64,000 nt of DNA from Siderastrea radians (taxonomy: Eukaryota > Cnidaria > Anthozoa > Scleractinia > Rhizangiidae). Positions within the stretch are counted from its first letter, which is position 1. Each line of letters starts with the position of its first letter. The position numbers and the translations under genes were made by a program. Under the pieces are notes generated by a model. The model was not told the origin of the DNA, did not search any database, and saw nothing but the letters and a program-made list of their open reading frames with translations. Shown here one piece after another: positions 24,330 to 35,437 of this stretch. The stretch lies in NCBI GenBank assembly GCA_964017195.1, contig OZ024889.1:54586574-54650573 (forward strand). Direction: 5' to 3'.

Positions 24330-26181
24330 ATTTTACATATTTTTTTCTAAACTCAAACTCGCCGTGGACTGGACGAATGTGGAGCAATGGACAGCAGATG
24401 ATGTGCGCGAATGGCTCACCAGTTTGGGGAAAACATATAACGAATATGCCAGTGTTTTTTCGGGTGAGTATAATTCGTAATCAAGTTGCTTTGTTCTATA
24501 TGTGCTAGTCATGAATGCTTTGGTATGAAAAACTAATCGGGGTTTTCTCTAGGCTTTAGTTTCATAGATCATAGTTACTCATAGTTGAAGTAGTTCTTCT
24601 TGCTGAATAGCGTCATTTGGAAAGGAAAGTACGCGGCGACCGCTTTCCTTATGTTTATGAGCTTTGAGTTCGTGAATTGCGTGAACTTCTCCAATCAACT
24701 TAAATTGCATTTAAAGAAGAACAATTGACCCCCAAAGGGCCGACATGCGAGTAGTCGCGAAAAACACCCTTTTTATGTAATTATTTTACATCATTTTGTC
24801 CTCGTGTATGATATGAGTGGACGTTGGCGAGGTCAGCACATTTTACCGCCAAAAAATCACGTGACACGACACCCGTTAACGTAACAGAAATATTTCGCTT
24901 TCAGGAATGAATATTGATGGGGACGCGTTGCTTGGCTTAATAGAAAAGGGAGGAAGTGAGTTAGCAACACAATTGATTCCAATGTTGGACACTGGCTGAA
25001 ATTATCAGGAAAATAAATCAGTTGCTCAAGGAGAGACTCAAACATGTAAGTAGATATGGATCACGTGCTGACAGGGGGAAAACTGGAACTAGCTAAATTA
25101 ACCGCATGTTTTAATGAAGTGTTTGTGCAGTGGAATTCAGTAAACATGCATAAATTAAACAATCCCTTCTCCCTTCAAGGAAGCAGTGTGACAGTAATGA
25201 AATGTAAGGGAACGTCGTGACCTCCATATCAAGTTTACAGAAGTCTAAGCTGTGCTTTGTTTTAATCATGCCCCTGCCCCACTGGCCAGGCAGTTATGTG
25301 AGGTGGTGATACACACGTTTGACTAACGACCCAGTCAGGTGGTTTTGCCCGCCTGTTACTGTGGGGTCACGGCTGGAACAAAACATGTTTAGAGTTATTT
25401 CGTATAGTTGAAATTATGTTAAACGTTAGCCTTGGTATAAAGTTTACAAACTCTTAGCTGTGTTTTGTTTCAATTATGGCCCTGGTCCACCGACCAGGCA
25501 GTTATGTAAGGTGGTAATGCCCGCCTTTGACTAACGACCCAGTCAGGTGGTTTTGCCCGCCTGTCACTGGAGGTCATGGCTGAAACAAAACATGTTTAGA
25601 GTTATTTTATAGTAGAAATTATGTCAAACATTAGCCTTGGTATAAAGTGTACAAACTCTTAGCTGTGTTTAGTTTCAGTTATGGCCCTGGTTCACCGGCC
25701 AGGCAGTTATGTAAGGTGGTAATGCACGCCTTTGACTAACGACCCAGTCAGGTGGTCTCGCCCGCCTGTTACTGGGGGTCATGGCTGGAACAAAACATGT
25801 TTAGAGTTAGGTTTTAGTCGAGGCTCTACCCAGGTATCAAGTTCACAACGTATTAGTTGTGTTTTGGTTTGATAAGAAAAGTCAACATGATTTCTGTGCA
25901 ATTTCTATTGCGTCACTTCTGTTAGGTCCTTACAAAGCATGTGATGTCAGTGGATTGTAAGAAACAGAAGGAAAATTAAGTAAACAAATAATGACTTTGC
26001 ATAGAAGCAATCAAAGAGAAACAAAATCTCTCACTTAAACGGATTAATTGATGTTCTCAAATCAGAAAATGAAATTCTGAAGGAAGCAAGGATAAAATAT
26101 TTGACAGCGTGGAACAAAGCTGAACAGGAAAAAGCGAAAGTTAAGAATTCAAAAAATAAAAATTATCTAAAGTACATGTGA
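24330..26181 (+). pseudogene. SAM-domain plus coiled-coil gene, fragmentary
   Basis: Exon ending 24463 reads VEQWTADDVREWLTSLGK...YASVFS, the first helices of a sterile alpha motif. It splices in phase to 24906, giving GMNIDGDALLGLIEKGG, the SAM mid-loop/helix. A TGA at about 24997-24999 stops this frame, but the +1 frame continues AEIIRKINQLLKERLKH to a GTAAGT donor at 25046, so a 1-nt indel is likely. A further open stretch, about 25994-26181, encodes a Lys/Glu-rich coiled coil (NGLIDVLKSENEILKEAR...) ending in TGA. The start exon is not determined. SAM domains mediate protein-protein contacts; function unknown. Confidence 0.6.
25228..25880 (+). repeat. Tandem repeat, three units of about 210 bp plus a partial
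   Basis: Units start near 25229, 25441 and 25646 with 'aagt.tacaa...cttagctgtg' and contain 'gaccaggcagttatgtaaggtgg' and 'gacccagtcaggtgg'. A partial fourth starts about 25836. It lies in an intron-like interval of the SAM gene. Confidence 0.85.
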
Positions 26182-27732
26182 ATACAACACGACTTCTGAC
26201 AGTTTCAAGTTGTCCAGTGGTCACCGACATTCTAGAACTTCAACACTCATTGTTTTCACCACTAAACGATAAGGCAATATAACATAGGAGCAAACTAATG
26301 AAATCTCCTGGTTCAATTTATAGTTGCGGAACGAAATTTCTTTTATGGTTTCTCATCATTGTTGAGTAATGCATCACACAAAGTTAATTAATACATTCTT
26401 CATTACAATTTATTTTGGGCAAAGTTAAAAAACAGTAACTGTAAGCGAATTGACAGTTAATGTTATATGAAGTCCTTCTTACTGCTGAGTTGAACATTTT
26501 AAAAATTGCTTGCGAAGTTAGTGCAAGTTTTAGAGGTTTTCAGTTATGAGCGTGTTTCTTTGTATGTTTTTGCATGTAAATAAATAACTAGCTGCTTACT
26601 CTTCCATTAAAAAAATTGCAAGTAATTTGCAAAGAAACTATTTAACTGTGTGAGTCATTGCCTCTTCACACAAGTCATGGCTGACGATGCTGGTTACAAG
26701 GTGCTTGTGTAATGTTACGTGGGATATAGTTGTAAATACCCTTCATTACACTTTTTTTGGGGGGGCAAAATTATAACTACTTTAAGTGTAATTTTACCTT
26801 TGTAAATTTGTGTAAAATTACTCGCCAAAAAAAGGCTACCGGGGCTGGCAAGGTAACTACACCATCATCTGGTGTAATATTACGCACTGTTTTGATTCCA
26901 TTACACTGATTTAATGTGTAATTTTATAAATGGCAGAATTGTAAAACACTCGTTTTACACTATTATGCGTGTAAAAATACCATCCGTTCTAGTGTTAAAC
27001 TACACCGCTCCACTGTGTGTAAAAATACACTCCCAAAAAAGGCTGCCGGGGCTGGCAAAAATTTTACACTATTTTTTTGTGTAATCCTACACTTTAATTT
27101 TAAGTGTGCAGTTACTTGAAGTGAGAAGTAAAAATATTCTTTGCTGCAATTCAGTAAACCAAACCGGAAAAAATTCGATTCAAGAAATGTAGTTAAAGAC
27201 CTATAAGACATTTAATAAAGGAGAACATTTAAACAACACTTCACAAGTTGCAACCACCATTTTATTTTGATTTCTCATCCAGGTCAGCTGTCTAACTATC
27301 GTACAAGCTCATATAACTACTACATCAAGTGAATGCCAAGTCGTTGAACTTAAAACAATTAATATTCTTCTTTTTTCCGAAAGATTTCTACGGGGAAGCG
27401 ACTCAATAGGCCTTTTTCTGTCAAAGAATAACTGGGGCATTTTTCAGCTGCACTGGATTCAAATCACACCACAGGTCATTCCATTTCACCCCACTCGATA
27501 TGCCAAACATGTTTCCGCAATTCTCATTGCCATTTGAATTGTTTAGTTCCCCGCTTGCCCAAGCAGTATATCCTCGCGCCAGTGGAGTATCATCAATCCA
27601 GCAGAACTTACTGTCAGCTTTGCGTACAAATCCAAGCCACGCATCCCAGGCTGTAATAGTTTTCTGCTTCCTCACCAAGTTGAAGATAAAGTTGCTTTCA
27701 GCGGCTGATCTGATTATTACGAAAGCCGAGGA

Positions 27733-28084
27733 GGGACTTCCGATTTCGGACTTCCGACTTCTGACTTCAGACTTCCGACTTCCGACTTCCGACTTCCGAC
27801 TTCCGACTTCCGACTTCGGATTTCTGACTTCCGACTTCGGACTTCAGACTTCCGACTTCCGACTTCCGACTTCGGACTTCCGACTTCCGACTTCCGACTT
27901 CCGACTTCCGACTTCCGACTTCCGACTTCCGACTTCGGATTTCTGACTTCCGACTTCGGACTTCAGACTTCCGACTTCCGACTTCCGACTTCGGACTTCC
28001 GACTTCCGACTTCCGACTTCCGACTTCCGACTTCCGACTTCCGACTTCCGACTTCCGACTTCCGACTTCCGACTTCCGACTTCA
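27733..28084 (+). repeat. Left heptamer array (GACTTCC)n of the 10.8 kb element
   Basis: About 50 units of GACTTCC with occasional GACTTCG, GATTTCT or GACTTCA variants. A higher-order block (around 27775-27850) is repeated near 27895-27970. It begins inside the terminal repeat and ends about 70 bp before the first ATG of the cargo gene. The long ORFs on both strands are artefacts of a 7-mer repeat (21-nt codon cycle). Confidence 0.95.
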
Positions 28085-28151
28085 TGGTGAGCCTCGGTTT
28101 CGAGTTTGTACACGTTTATGGCTGTTGATTTGATGTAAGTGTCTGGAGAAA

Positions 28152-30821
28152 ATGGATGAAGAGGTAAGGTGATTTACCTTTTGCAGTCGTTTCAATGTCG
28201 TTGAAACAATGAATGAATGTTGTCCTAATGTCATAGACTATGCATAAATTTAAACAGACAAGTCATTGCCTGAAGCACCCGCGAAAGGCTATCTGCTTCG
28301 CGCCGTCCAGTTAGCATGTTACGGTTTTCCGAGTAAATATTTACAGTAGCTAGTCTAGCCGTTTTACTAGATACATACCCTCAAACAGTAAAATATGGGT
28401 GTAAAAACTTATTAAATGTTTCTTTGAAAACTGCTCTAAGTTGCCTTGAGTCTCCAAATAGCTTTGCTGTGTTGGTTGTTCTCTGTTCGAGATAGGATAA
28501 TGATCGAGTTAGGAGTTGAGTTGAGTTTGAGTTGAGTTTTTGAGTTAAGATTAAGTTACTTTTTAAGACAAAATCAGCAGCTTATTAAATATTTTAAGGT
28601 AGGCATTTTTGCATTTTAGAATCGTATTATTGCCCTCATTTCGTGACCCAACGCGCCTTATCTACGTTTACTGCTAACGTAATTTTGGTGCGTTCTGTCG
28701 AACGTACGAAAAAAGGGGAACAGACGGGCTGTATAAACGTAGTACATTTACACCAATGTTCAACGGATAAACTCCCTTTTCATTTGTTTCCTTTTCTCTT
28801 GCCAGCAGAACGCGCAGCTAATTTTTGGCGGGGCGCGCGGGGCGCGAAGCGCGAGGGCGAGCACTAAGTGCGAAGCGAAAAATAAACAAACAGCCAGAAG
28901 AAGGCTACCTTTCCTTTTAAATTTTCTGCAGAAAAATATTGGTAAAACGGTAACTCAATCCTAACTCAAACTCACCTCAAACTAAACTCAAACCCTAACT
29001 CGGTAAATAGCCGATCCCCATTTGTTCTTTCACTGGTGAGCCTCACAGGTTTCTAGTCTTTCTATAAATAACAAGGACTATATATATATATATATAAATA
29101 CAAAATATATTCCGTTCTGACGCCACAGAATTCATCAAAATGCAGACTGCAGGGAAACCTATAACGAAAACCTACCTACCTACGAAATTTCCGTTACATA
29201 ATTATATCTTTTACACAATTTGCCATTTTATTGAGTCCATTTAGTCATTGAATACGAACGACGTCAGACAAGGGGTCAGTGTGGATGTTTATTGACCTTA
29301 TTCTGCTTCCTTTCTCATGAATTACCTTGAATTTTCCCCCACTCCAGAAAGTAAAGTTTAGCTTATCCCCCACTTTTATACATGTTACACAAACAGCAAA
29401 CTAAGCAATATCAATAACAACGGGCAAAAAAGAAGAAGATCTTTGCTGTTTGTGAGACAAGGTCAAACAATGCGCAATTGAATGTTTACGTTTTGCAATT
29501 TAAGCCGGTGTTGTGTGACGCGTTACGCGCCAGACTTAAACGAAAATAATGCTTGGGTAAATTTGTTGTTGCATTGTACCGTTCTTTTGTATCTTCATGC
29601 AGAATGCATTGTTGAAAAGTCTTTCAGCCAAAAAACAAAACAAAACACAATCTTGGTTCCTTTCTCTTGTAGTTGGTTTGTTTCCTCGAAGAGGATAGTA
29701 ATTTGAAGTCGTTAAAAGAAACATTTGAGAAACACAAGGTAAGTTTGTAATATTTCCCACCTCGAACGTAAAACATTTCGACTAAATGGTCAAAATAAAA
29801 TATTTCTGAGAAATATTAGAATATAAACGCAAACGAGGGGCATGACGCAGGGACAGGTCACGGCGTTATGTTGCAGCCACAAAATCATGTGTTGTTTACG
29901 CATAGGGGGGCATGTCGCTGGGAACTAGGGGTGCAACTTCAATCACTACAAACTGAGATGTGTATTATGGCATAAATAAACTAATGTTATACAAAATATA
30001 CCCTGAAGTATTTAGATTAATTCCATTTATTTTACCTTAACTTTTTGCTTGTCTTTGGAAATACAAATGAGCAAAATAAAAACGTTCTTAAGCTACGTTC
30101 AGCCGAAGGAATGTTCTTGATACGTTCTTAAAATGGTGGTAAATCGCAGCCTCAACTTTCATATAAAAAAGGTTCTTACATAAGACACGGAGTGCACTTT
30201 CTCTGTTTTCTTAATCACATTTCTTTTGTCCTACAGATCTACAATATAAGAGCTGTAAAAATGGTGACAGACGCTCAATTTGAAAAAATGGGTGTAGCTG
30301 TGGGCCAGGTAGCCACAATAAGGGCAAAGCTGGGAGAAGAAAGCGCAAAGCTTCAATCAAAAGGTACGATTAGAGTGTAAGGAATTTTTGCCGAACCTGA
30401 TGACTTGACCAAGGACAGTCAATTAATATGGAATATAAAAGCAATCGATAAAGGAAAAAAAATCCCTACGGTTGATGTTTTTTACATTTCTCTTGTGCTC
30501 TCAAACGCCTGTCGTGTTTTATAGTGCTTCGTTTTATCTTAAACAATTTACCTTAGAAGTGGATAACGAGTTTGTTATATTTTTTCTTTGCAGTTACAAG
30601 AGAAGAAAGGATCAAGGATTATGTAGACCGGATTCGGAGGAATGAAGGCAAGGGGGAAGGGAAAAAGAGCAACGCTACTAAATGCAAGGTACTTCTTTAA
30701 GGTCCTGCTGCAAATATTGGTTTCAGTTATTCTATGGCCCGGGCCTATAAGTGATTTAGTAAGCTCTTTTATTTTTATTTTGAAGAGCTACTTTATTTTG
30801 TGGAAAGGCCGGAATAAAGTC

Positions 30822-30910
<89 letters not shown>

Positions 30911-31515
30911 CACTATCATTATCATTATCATTATCGTTGTCGTTATCGTTATCGTTATCCTTATTTTTGTATTATTATTATTATTAGTAGAGTATTATTA
31001 TTATTAGTAGAGTATTATTATTATTATTGTTATTGTTATTATTATTAAAAGACATGTTTCGATCTTTTTCCTTTTTCCAGAATCGTCAGGAGGCCAAAAA
31101 ACCTACGACAAAGCAGATGAAGCTACACCTTGGCTGGCTTCATCGATCTCATGGCCAATCTCGATATAAGCAAGTTAGGATGAAGGACGGAGGAGGAGTG
31201 CGCGAGTTTGCTTGCACCGACGATGAAAACATTACAGTTGATTATCTCAAAAGCAAAGCTATCCAGCTTTTTTTTCCCCAAGGTGCATCCCAGTACGGCG
31301 ATTTATCTGAAATGAAGCTTGAGCTAGGAAACTTTGCACAAAAAAGCATCTCAGCTTTCAAAACCACGACGGGAGAGGAATGCACGTTCCAGGAGTACTT
31401 AAAGTCCCATGGACTGTTTGCAAGTAAATCCAACATTTACCTTATGTCAACATTGACAGGAGATGGAGAAAGTTTGTTAGAGGAAGATCCTATGCCTAGC
31501 CCGATAAATCCATGA
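28152..31515 (+). CDS. SAM-like domain protein with basic/WLH-type domain (transposon cargo ORF A)
   Basis: Proposed exons: 28152-28163 (MDEE, good Kozak context, GTAAGG donor), 29673-29738, 30237-30363, 30594-30688 and 31081-31515 (TGA). All phases agree, giving about 244 residues. Exons 2-3 read FLEEDSNLKSLKETFEKHK...VKMVTDAQFEKMGVAVGQ, the pattern of a SAM-like helical bundle. Exon 4 is charged and coiled-coil-like. Exon 5 has KLHLGWLHRSHGQSRYKQVR, then MKDGGGVREF and LFFPQGASQYG, a domain I do not recognise by name. Exon 1 is the least certain. Its stop overlaps the start of the kinase ORF by ATGA. Intron 4 contains a long (TTA)n repeat. Confidence 0.7.
28488..29015. repeat. Possible nested inverted repeat with GAGTT-rich arms
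   Basis: 'gagttaggagttgagttgag' near 28507 faces a C/A-rich counterpart ending 'aaaccctaactcggtaa' near 28990. A GCGCG-rich patch at 28829-28875 lies between. Arms are imperfect; could be a decayed MITE in intron 1 of ORF A. Confidence 0.4.
30824..31050 (+). repeat. (TTA)n microsatellite with (TCGTTA) variants
   Basis: About 29 pure ATT units from 30824, then ATC/GTC/GTT variants and further ATT units to about 31048, in intron 4 of the cargo gene just before the exon 5 acceptor. The 121-codon ORF through it is compositional. Confidence 0.95.
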
Positions 31516-33254
31516 ATGCTGCGCAAGAAGCCGAAGGAGGCCCAGCAATAAATGACGTTTTCATGGGATGCAGCAGAAACGTACTGGCAGGAGAGTTAAA
31601 ATCTCTTCAGGTGGCAAGTACACCAGATGTGAAAGGAACCATGTCAAGCAACCCAATCGTGGAGAAACCTCAAGCACCATTGTTTGGCCTGGCTTTAAAG
31701 GAAAGCGAGAGTATGCTATGCACTTCAGAAAACACTAATGAACATCGCCTAATGATACATTACGAAATGTATACAGAGTCTTCCTATTCAGAAGTTGTTC
31801 TAACATCAACTTCGTTTTCAAGGAAGGACTGTTACGATATCAAATGTGTATCAGAGCCTTTATTGCAGGACATGGAGGTAGAGGAATTCGATCCTTTGGA
31901 GAACGGCTTTTCAGTTGTTCACATTTCAAAAGGCCAGAAATGTTTTCTTGACGTGCACGTGTCACTAGACGAGTCGTCCAATAGTCTACCTTCTGCCGAG
32001 ATGTTAGCTCAGGCGAGCCTTCAGGTTGAAGACGCAAAGTCTAACCGTCTTATTCTTCATCCACCTTCAGAAGTGTGGGGTTATGATTCAAACTACCTAA
32101 TCCTTGGAGCGGTAACGTCGTGCCACACGGCTGCAAGTGCCATTTATGTGTGGTACCGAAATGGAGTACCATACAAACAAGGAAATAAACTGTGCTGCGT
32201 AGCAGTAAGTGAGCCCGGCGTGTACACAGTAGAGGTCCAGTATGGGGAGGAGAGGGACGTTTCTGAACCAGTCTATATTCGTGCTTTTTCAGATGAAATA
32301 AACATTTCTTCCTCAGATACAAGGGATGGGGAAGAAAGCAGCGCCTCCAATCCACCCAAAAACGAATCCTTGTTACCAGTGGTGGAAAAAGAAGAGATTT
32401 TATTCTCCACTAAAGACGAAGTAGGCAGAGGTTCCTTTGGCGTTGTATATAAGGGAGAATGGGCTGGTACAGAGGTGGCAGTGAAGCAAATTAAATTAAG
32501 GAATGCCAGGCGCATTAGGCCAGTCCTTGAAACGGAGGTAAAAGTTCACAGCATGATTCGACACCCAAATATTGTTCAGATTATGGCAATATCATTCTTA
32601 AAAAACTCCATTCTATTAGTAAACGAGTTTATTGATGGTCGCAACTTAGAGGAACTACTCTTTGGCGATGACGCGGATAACGAAACATTCAGCATTCAGG
32701 CTTGTGATAAGATGTCCGTGGGGAAACAGATCTGCCAAGCTGTAGCCTACCTTCACAACTTGAAACCCCCGATTGTACATAGGGACATCAAACCAGCAAA
32801 TGTGATGGTTGCGAGAGTAACACACACAACAAAACTTTGCGATATGGGGTTAGGCAAATTAAAATCTGCACAGTCCCTTAGCCACACACAGAGCACGTCA
32901 GTCCCAGGAACGCCTGCGTACATGGCACCTGAATGTCTTGTTGGAAAGAAAAAAGCAACAATACAATCAGATGTGTGGTCACTCGGTTGCACGCTAGTCG
33001 AGCTTTTCATGGAAAAGGACTGCTGGGAGGAGCTGCTAGAGAGCAAAAGTCCTTCCGCGGCTCAAGAGGATGATAGTATCACCATTGTAAACACCCTGAT
33101 TGACGTAATGAAATCAGAAAGTGTTCCTGGTTTATTGAAATCACTGTCATCCACTGTTCACGCTTCACTTGAGCAAATTCTGAAGGACTGTTTTCTTTAT
33201 GAGAGCAACCAGAGGCCCAGGGCGATTGACCTCGTACACGCGTTCCACAGCTAG
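31512..33254 (+). CDS. Ig-like plus protein kinase, 580 aa (transposon cargo ORF B)
   Basis: Single open frame. Residues about 1-187 have no recognised domain. About 188-256 look Ig-like (VWGYDSNYLILGA...YVWYRNGVPY...EPGVYTVEVQYG). The kinase domain spans about 296-578: glycine loop VGRGSFGVVYKG (304-), VAVK Lys325, alpha-C Glu340/342, HRDIKPANV (H423-D425), DMG (444-446) in place of DFG, APE (472-474) and DVWSLG from 487. All catalytic residues are present, so activity is plausible. Fold is nearest the MAP3K/RIP-like (TKL/STE) style; substrate unknown. The ATG overlaps the upstream stop (ATGA), and a TAG lies 15 nt upstream in this frame, so either it is a separate start or an indel split one longer gene. 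Candidate AATAAA near 33918. Confidence 0.88.
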   Translation: MNAAQEAEGGPAINDVFMGCSRNVLAGELKSLQVASTPDVKGTMSSNPIVEKPQAPLFGLALKESESMLCTSENTNEHRLMIHYEMYTESSYSEVVLTSTSFSRKDCYDIKCVSEPLLQDMEVEEFDPLENGFSVVHISKGQKCFLDVHVSLDESSNSLPSAEMLAQASLQVEDAKSNRLILHPPSEVWGYDSNYLILGAVTSCHTAASAIYVWYRNGVPYKQGNKLCCVAVSEPGVYTVEVQYGEERDVSEPVYIRAFSDEINISSSDTRDGEESSASNPPKNESLLPVVEKEEILFSTKDEVGRGSFGVVYKGEWAGTEVAVKQIKLRNARRIRPVLETEVKVHSMIRHPNIVQIMAISFLKNSILLVNEFIDGRNLEELLFGDDADNETFSIQACDKMSVGKQICQAVAYLHNLKPPIVHRDIKPANVMVARVTHTTKLCDMGLGKLKSAQSLSHTQSTSVPGTPAYMAPECLVGKKKATIQSDVWSLGCTLVELFMEKDCWEELLESKSPSAAQEDDSITIVNTLIDVMKSESVPGLLKSLSSTVHASLEQILKDCFLYESNQRPRAIDLVHAFHS

Positions 33255-34910
33255 TTAGCTTGCCAATGGCGTAAAACAGGGAAGGTGGAATTTATTTGAA
33301 ATAAGTTTAAAGAGTTGCAAGTATCTTGCAAGTATCAAGTATCATTTTAGATTTGGAGTAATCATAGTGCACTGTTTTCTTTGAATAATGAAAATTGTCA
33401 ATACATTGTAATGAACTCATCCAATCGTCATGATGCATCACAAAGTGTTCCAAACTAACAGTGTTCATGAGGCAGTCAGCAATAAGAATTTGTTTAATTC
33501 TCAAAGAAAAGGTTGAAATCTATTTTTTTTTAATTTTTGGAGGTCTTTTGTTGTTTTCAAGGCCATCATAAATTGATAAATAATATTACAAACTGCGGCG
33601 ATGAACACCGTAACCGACCACACATTTTGAATGGCCTTCAGGAGAAGAGTGTTAATCATGTGTTGCAGGAAATTTATACAAGGCAAATCCCAGTCTTTAG
33701 TTTAATGCGCGAAGACGATAACTTCCATGGAATAAGTTATGAAAAAAATATGTTCTTTTTGCAAACAAGAAGTTTCGAAAATAGCAGTGATCGTCATTCA
33801 GTGAACCGAGTAGTCGATGGAATTCAAATTTACAAATCAGATATCAGATATCGTTGCCGTTTCTTGTACATTGAAGAGTGTATACTATTGAGCGTATTTT
33901 CTCAAGTATGTTAATGTCAATAAATTTCCTGATAAACAAGTGACATATGGTAAAGAAATAATCTCACGTAAAGGATATTGTTTCGATGAGCTACCAAATG
34001 CTACGACTCTAAACTGTATTAAATGGACAACCATGAGAATAACGTGCGGACTGCGTGACATGCAGTAGGATGGGGTAGGGTTTTACAAGCCAAAGTTCAG
34101 TTGCGATCACTTGTATCTGTAGTGTAAACTGTAGACTGAGCCGATCATACTTGTTTTTATTTCACTGTCAATCAACTCCTAAGGCATCTAACGCGGCCTC
34201 GTGTGTAACTTTGCCTTTGTTTTGCCTGCTTTAGTTTGTTTGTTCTTGTGCAATTAGTTTCCCACCCTGCATCCCTATAACTTTAGCATGTCACGCACCA
34301 AAATACAAAGCATGTTTTTTAAATGATTAGAATGTTTGTTAATGAATTTTTAATTAACTCTACTTTACATGCTTTTTGAGTATTCCACATTAGACATTGG
34401 GACATAAGACGTTAGATATAAGATGTGTTAGATATAAGATGTTATACTATGTATCGGATATATTGATATAAGATATAAGATATACTGTATATGTATGATG
34501 TTACAGTTGGTTGCAGTTGGCAAATGTGCCGTATGTTACAGTTGGATTTCAGCAGTTTATCCGCATCAAAGACACTTAATATGATTAGCTATGTTTATTC
34601 ACAAGAACTGCGTAAAAAACTGCGTAATTGAAGATGACAATCTTAAGGGCATATCTCTTTTATGTTCTAGGAGTAAGTACTTCCTTTTTTTACTTATCAG
34701 CAACATCAAGCGACTAAACAAATTAAGTCATGATCTGGTGAGAATCACTAAGTAACAAATTGAACTGGATTGTTTTATCTGAAGTGAACAGCTGATGTGC
34801 AGCGAATTTTATTTTCTAGGAATCGACAACAATAAAAAGGCGTATGGAATTACAGATATTAATCTAATCATAACTTAACGTAGCGTTTGTTTTTGGTAGG
34901 TTTTGCAGGG
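33255..34910 (+). other. Interval between kinase and kinase relic
   Basis: AT-rich. A 125-codon ORF at 33537-33914 resembles nothing known to me. A degenerate AGATATA-type repeat lies at 34405-34490. No further gene supported. Confidence 0.5.
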
Positions 34911-35437
34911 CTGTTACGGAGGTGGCAGTAAAGCAAATTACATTAAGGAATACCCAGCGCATTAGGCCAGTCCTTAAAATGGAAGTAAAAGTACATAGCC
35001 TGATCCGCCACCCAAATATAGTTCAGATTATGGAAATATCATTCCTAGAAAACTCAATTCTCTTGGTTTCCGAGTTCATTGATGGTCTTAACTTAGAGGA
35101 ACTACCTTTTGCTGATGACCATGACAACGAAACATGTCCGTAGGAAAACAAATTTGTCGAGCGGGGGCCTACCTTCACAACTTGAAACCCCCCTATCGTA
35201 CACAGGGACATTAAAGCGGCAAATTTCATGGTTGCGACAGCAACACACACAACAAAACTCTGCGATATGGGGTTAGGCAAGCTAAAATCTCCACAGTCCC
35301 TTAGCCAGAAACAGAGTACTTCAGTCCCAGGAACGCCTGCGTACATGGCACCTGAATGTCTTGTTGGAAAGGAAAAGGCAACAATCCAATCGGATTGTTG
35401 CCAATCAGAAAGTACTCCTGGTTTATTGAAAATTTAG
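34911..35437 (+). pseudogene. Decayed second kinase copy within the transposon
   Basis: Reads EVAVKQITLRNTQRIRPVLK...RHPNIVQIMEISFLENSILLVSEFIDG, closely matching the intact kinase from its VAVK motif. A stop follows DNETCP with loss of the FSIQACDK segment, and a 1-nt insertion lies before the HRD region (HRDIKAANFMV in another frame). DMGLGKLKS and APECLVG follow. About 46 codons from VWSLG onward are deleted, ending CCQSESTPGLLKI. The glycine loop is missing. Derived from the same ancestor as 31512-33254 by duplication. Confidence 0.9.

Larger units (their letters stand above)
22899..27108. mobile_element. 4.2 kb TIR element carrying SAM-domain gene fragments
   Basis: Ends CACACTAAAAACTAAAGTGT and CACACTTAAAATTAAAGTGT (reverse complement) are inverted repeats. 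Subterminal zones (22905-23130 and 26745-27108) are packed with variants of TGTAATTTTACAC. Paralogous lectin 3' regions near 19520, 52345 and 63135 run straight from '...ccttt' to '...tgaagtgaaaag' without it, so it is an insertion. The interior has a SAM/coiled-coil gene and a three-unit tandem repeat. No transposase recognised. Exact target duplication not resolved. Confidence 0.75.

Noticed and set aside
27500..28113. Long ORFs rich in (FRLPTSD) or (GSRKSEV) repeats on both strands
   Set aside because: They are translations of the GACTTCC heptamer array; a 7-mer is open in many frames regardless of coding.
30642..31007. 121-codon ORF with a poly-Ile run
   Set aside because: Translation of the (TTA)n microsatellite in an intron of the cargo gene.
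33537..33914. 125-codon ORF downstream of the kinase
   Set aside because: No similarity, no splice framing, AT-rich composition; treated as chance.
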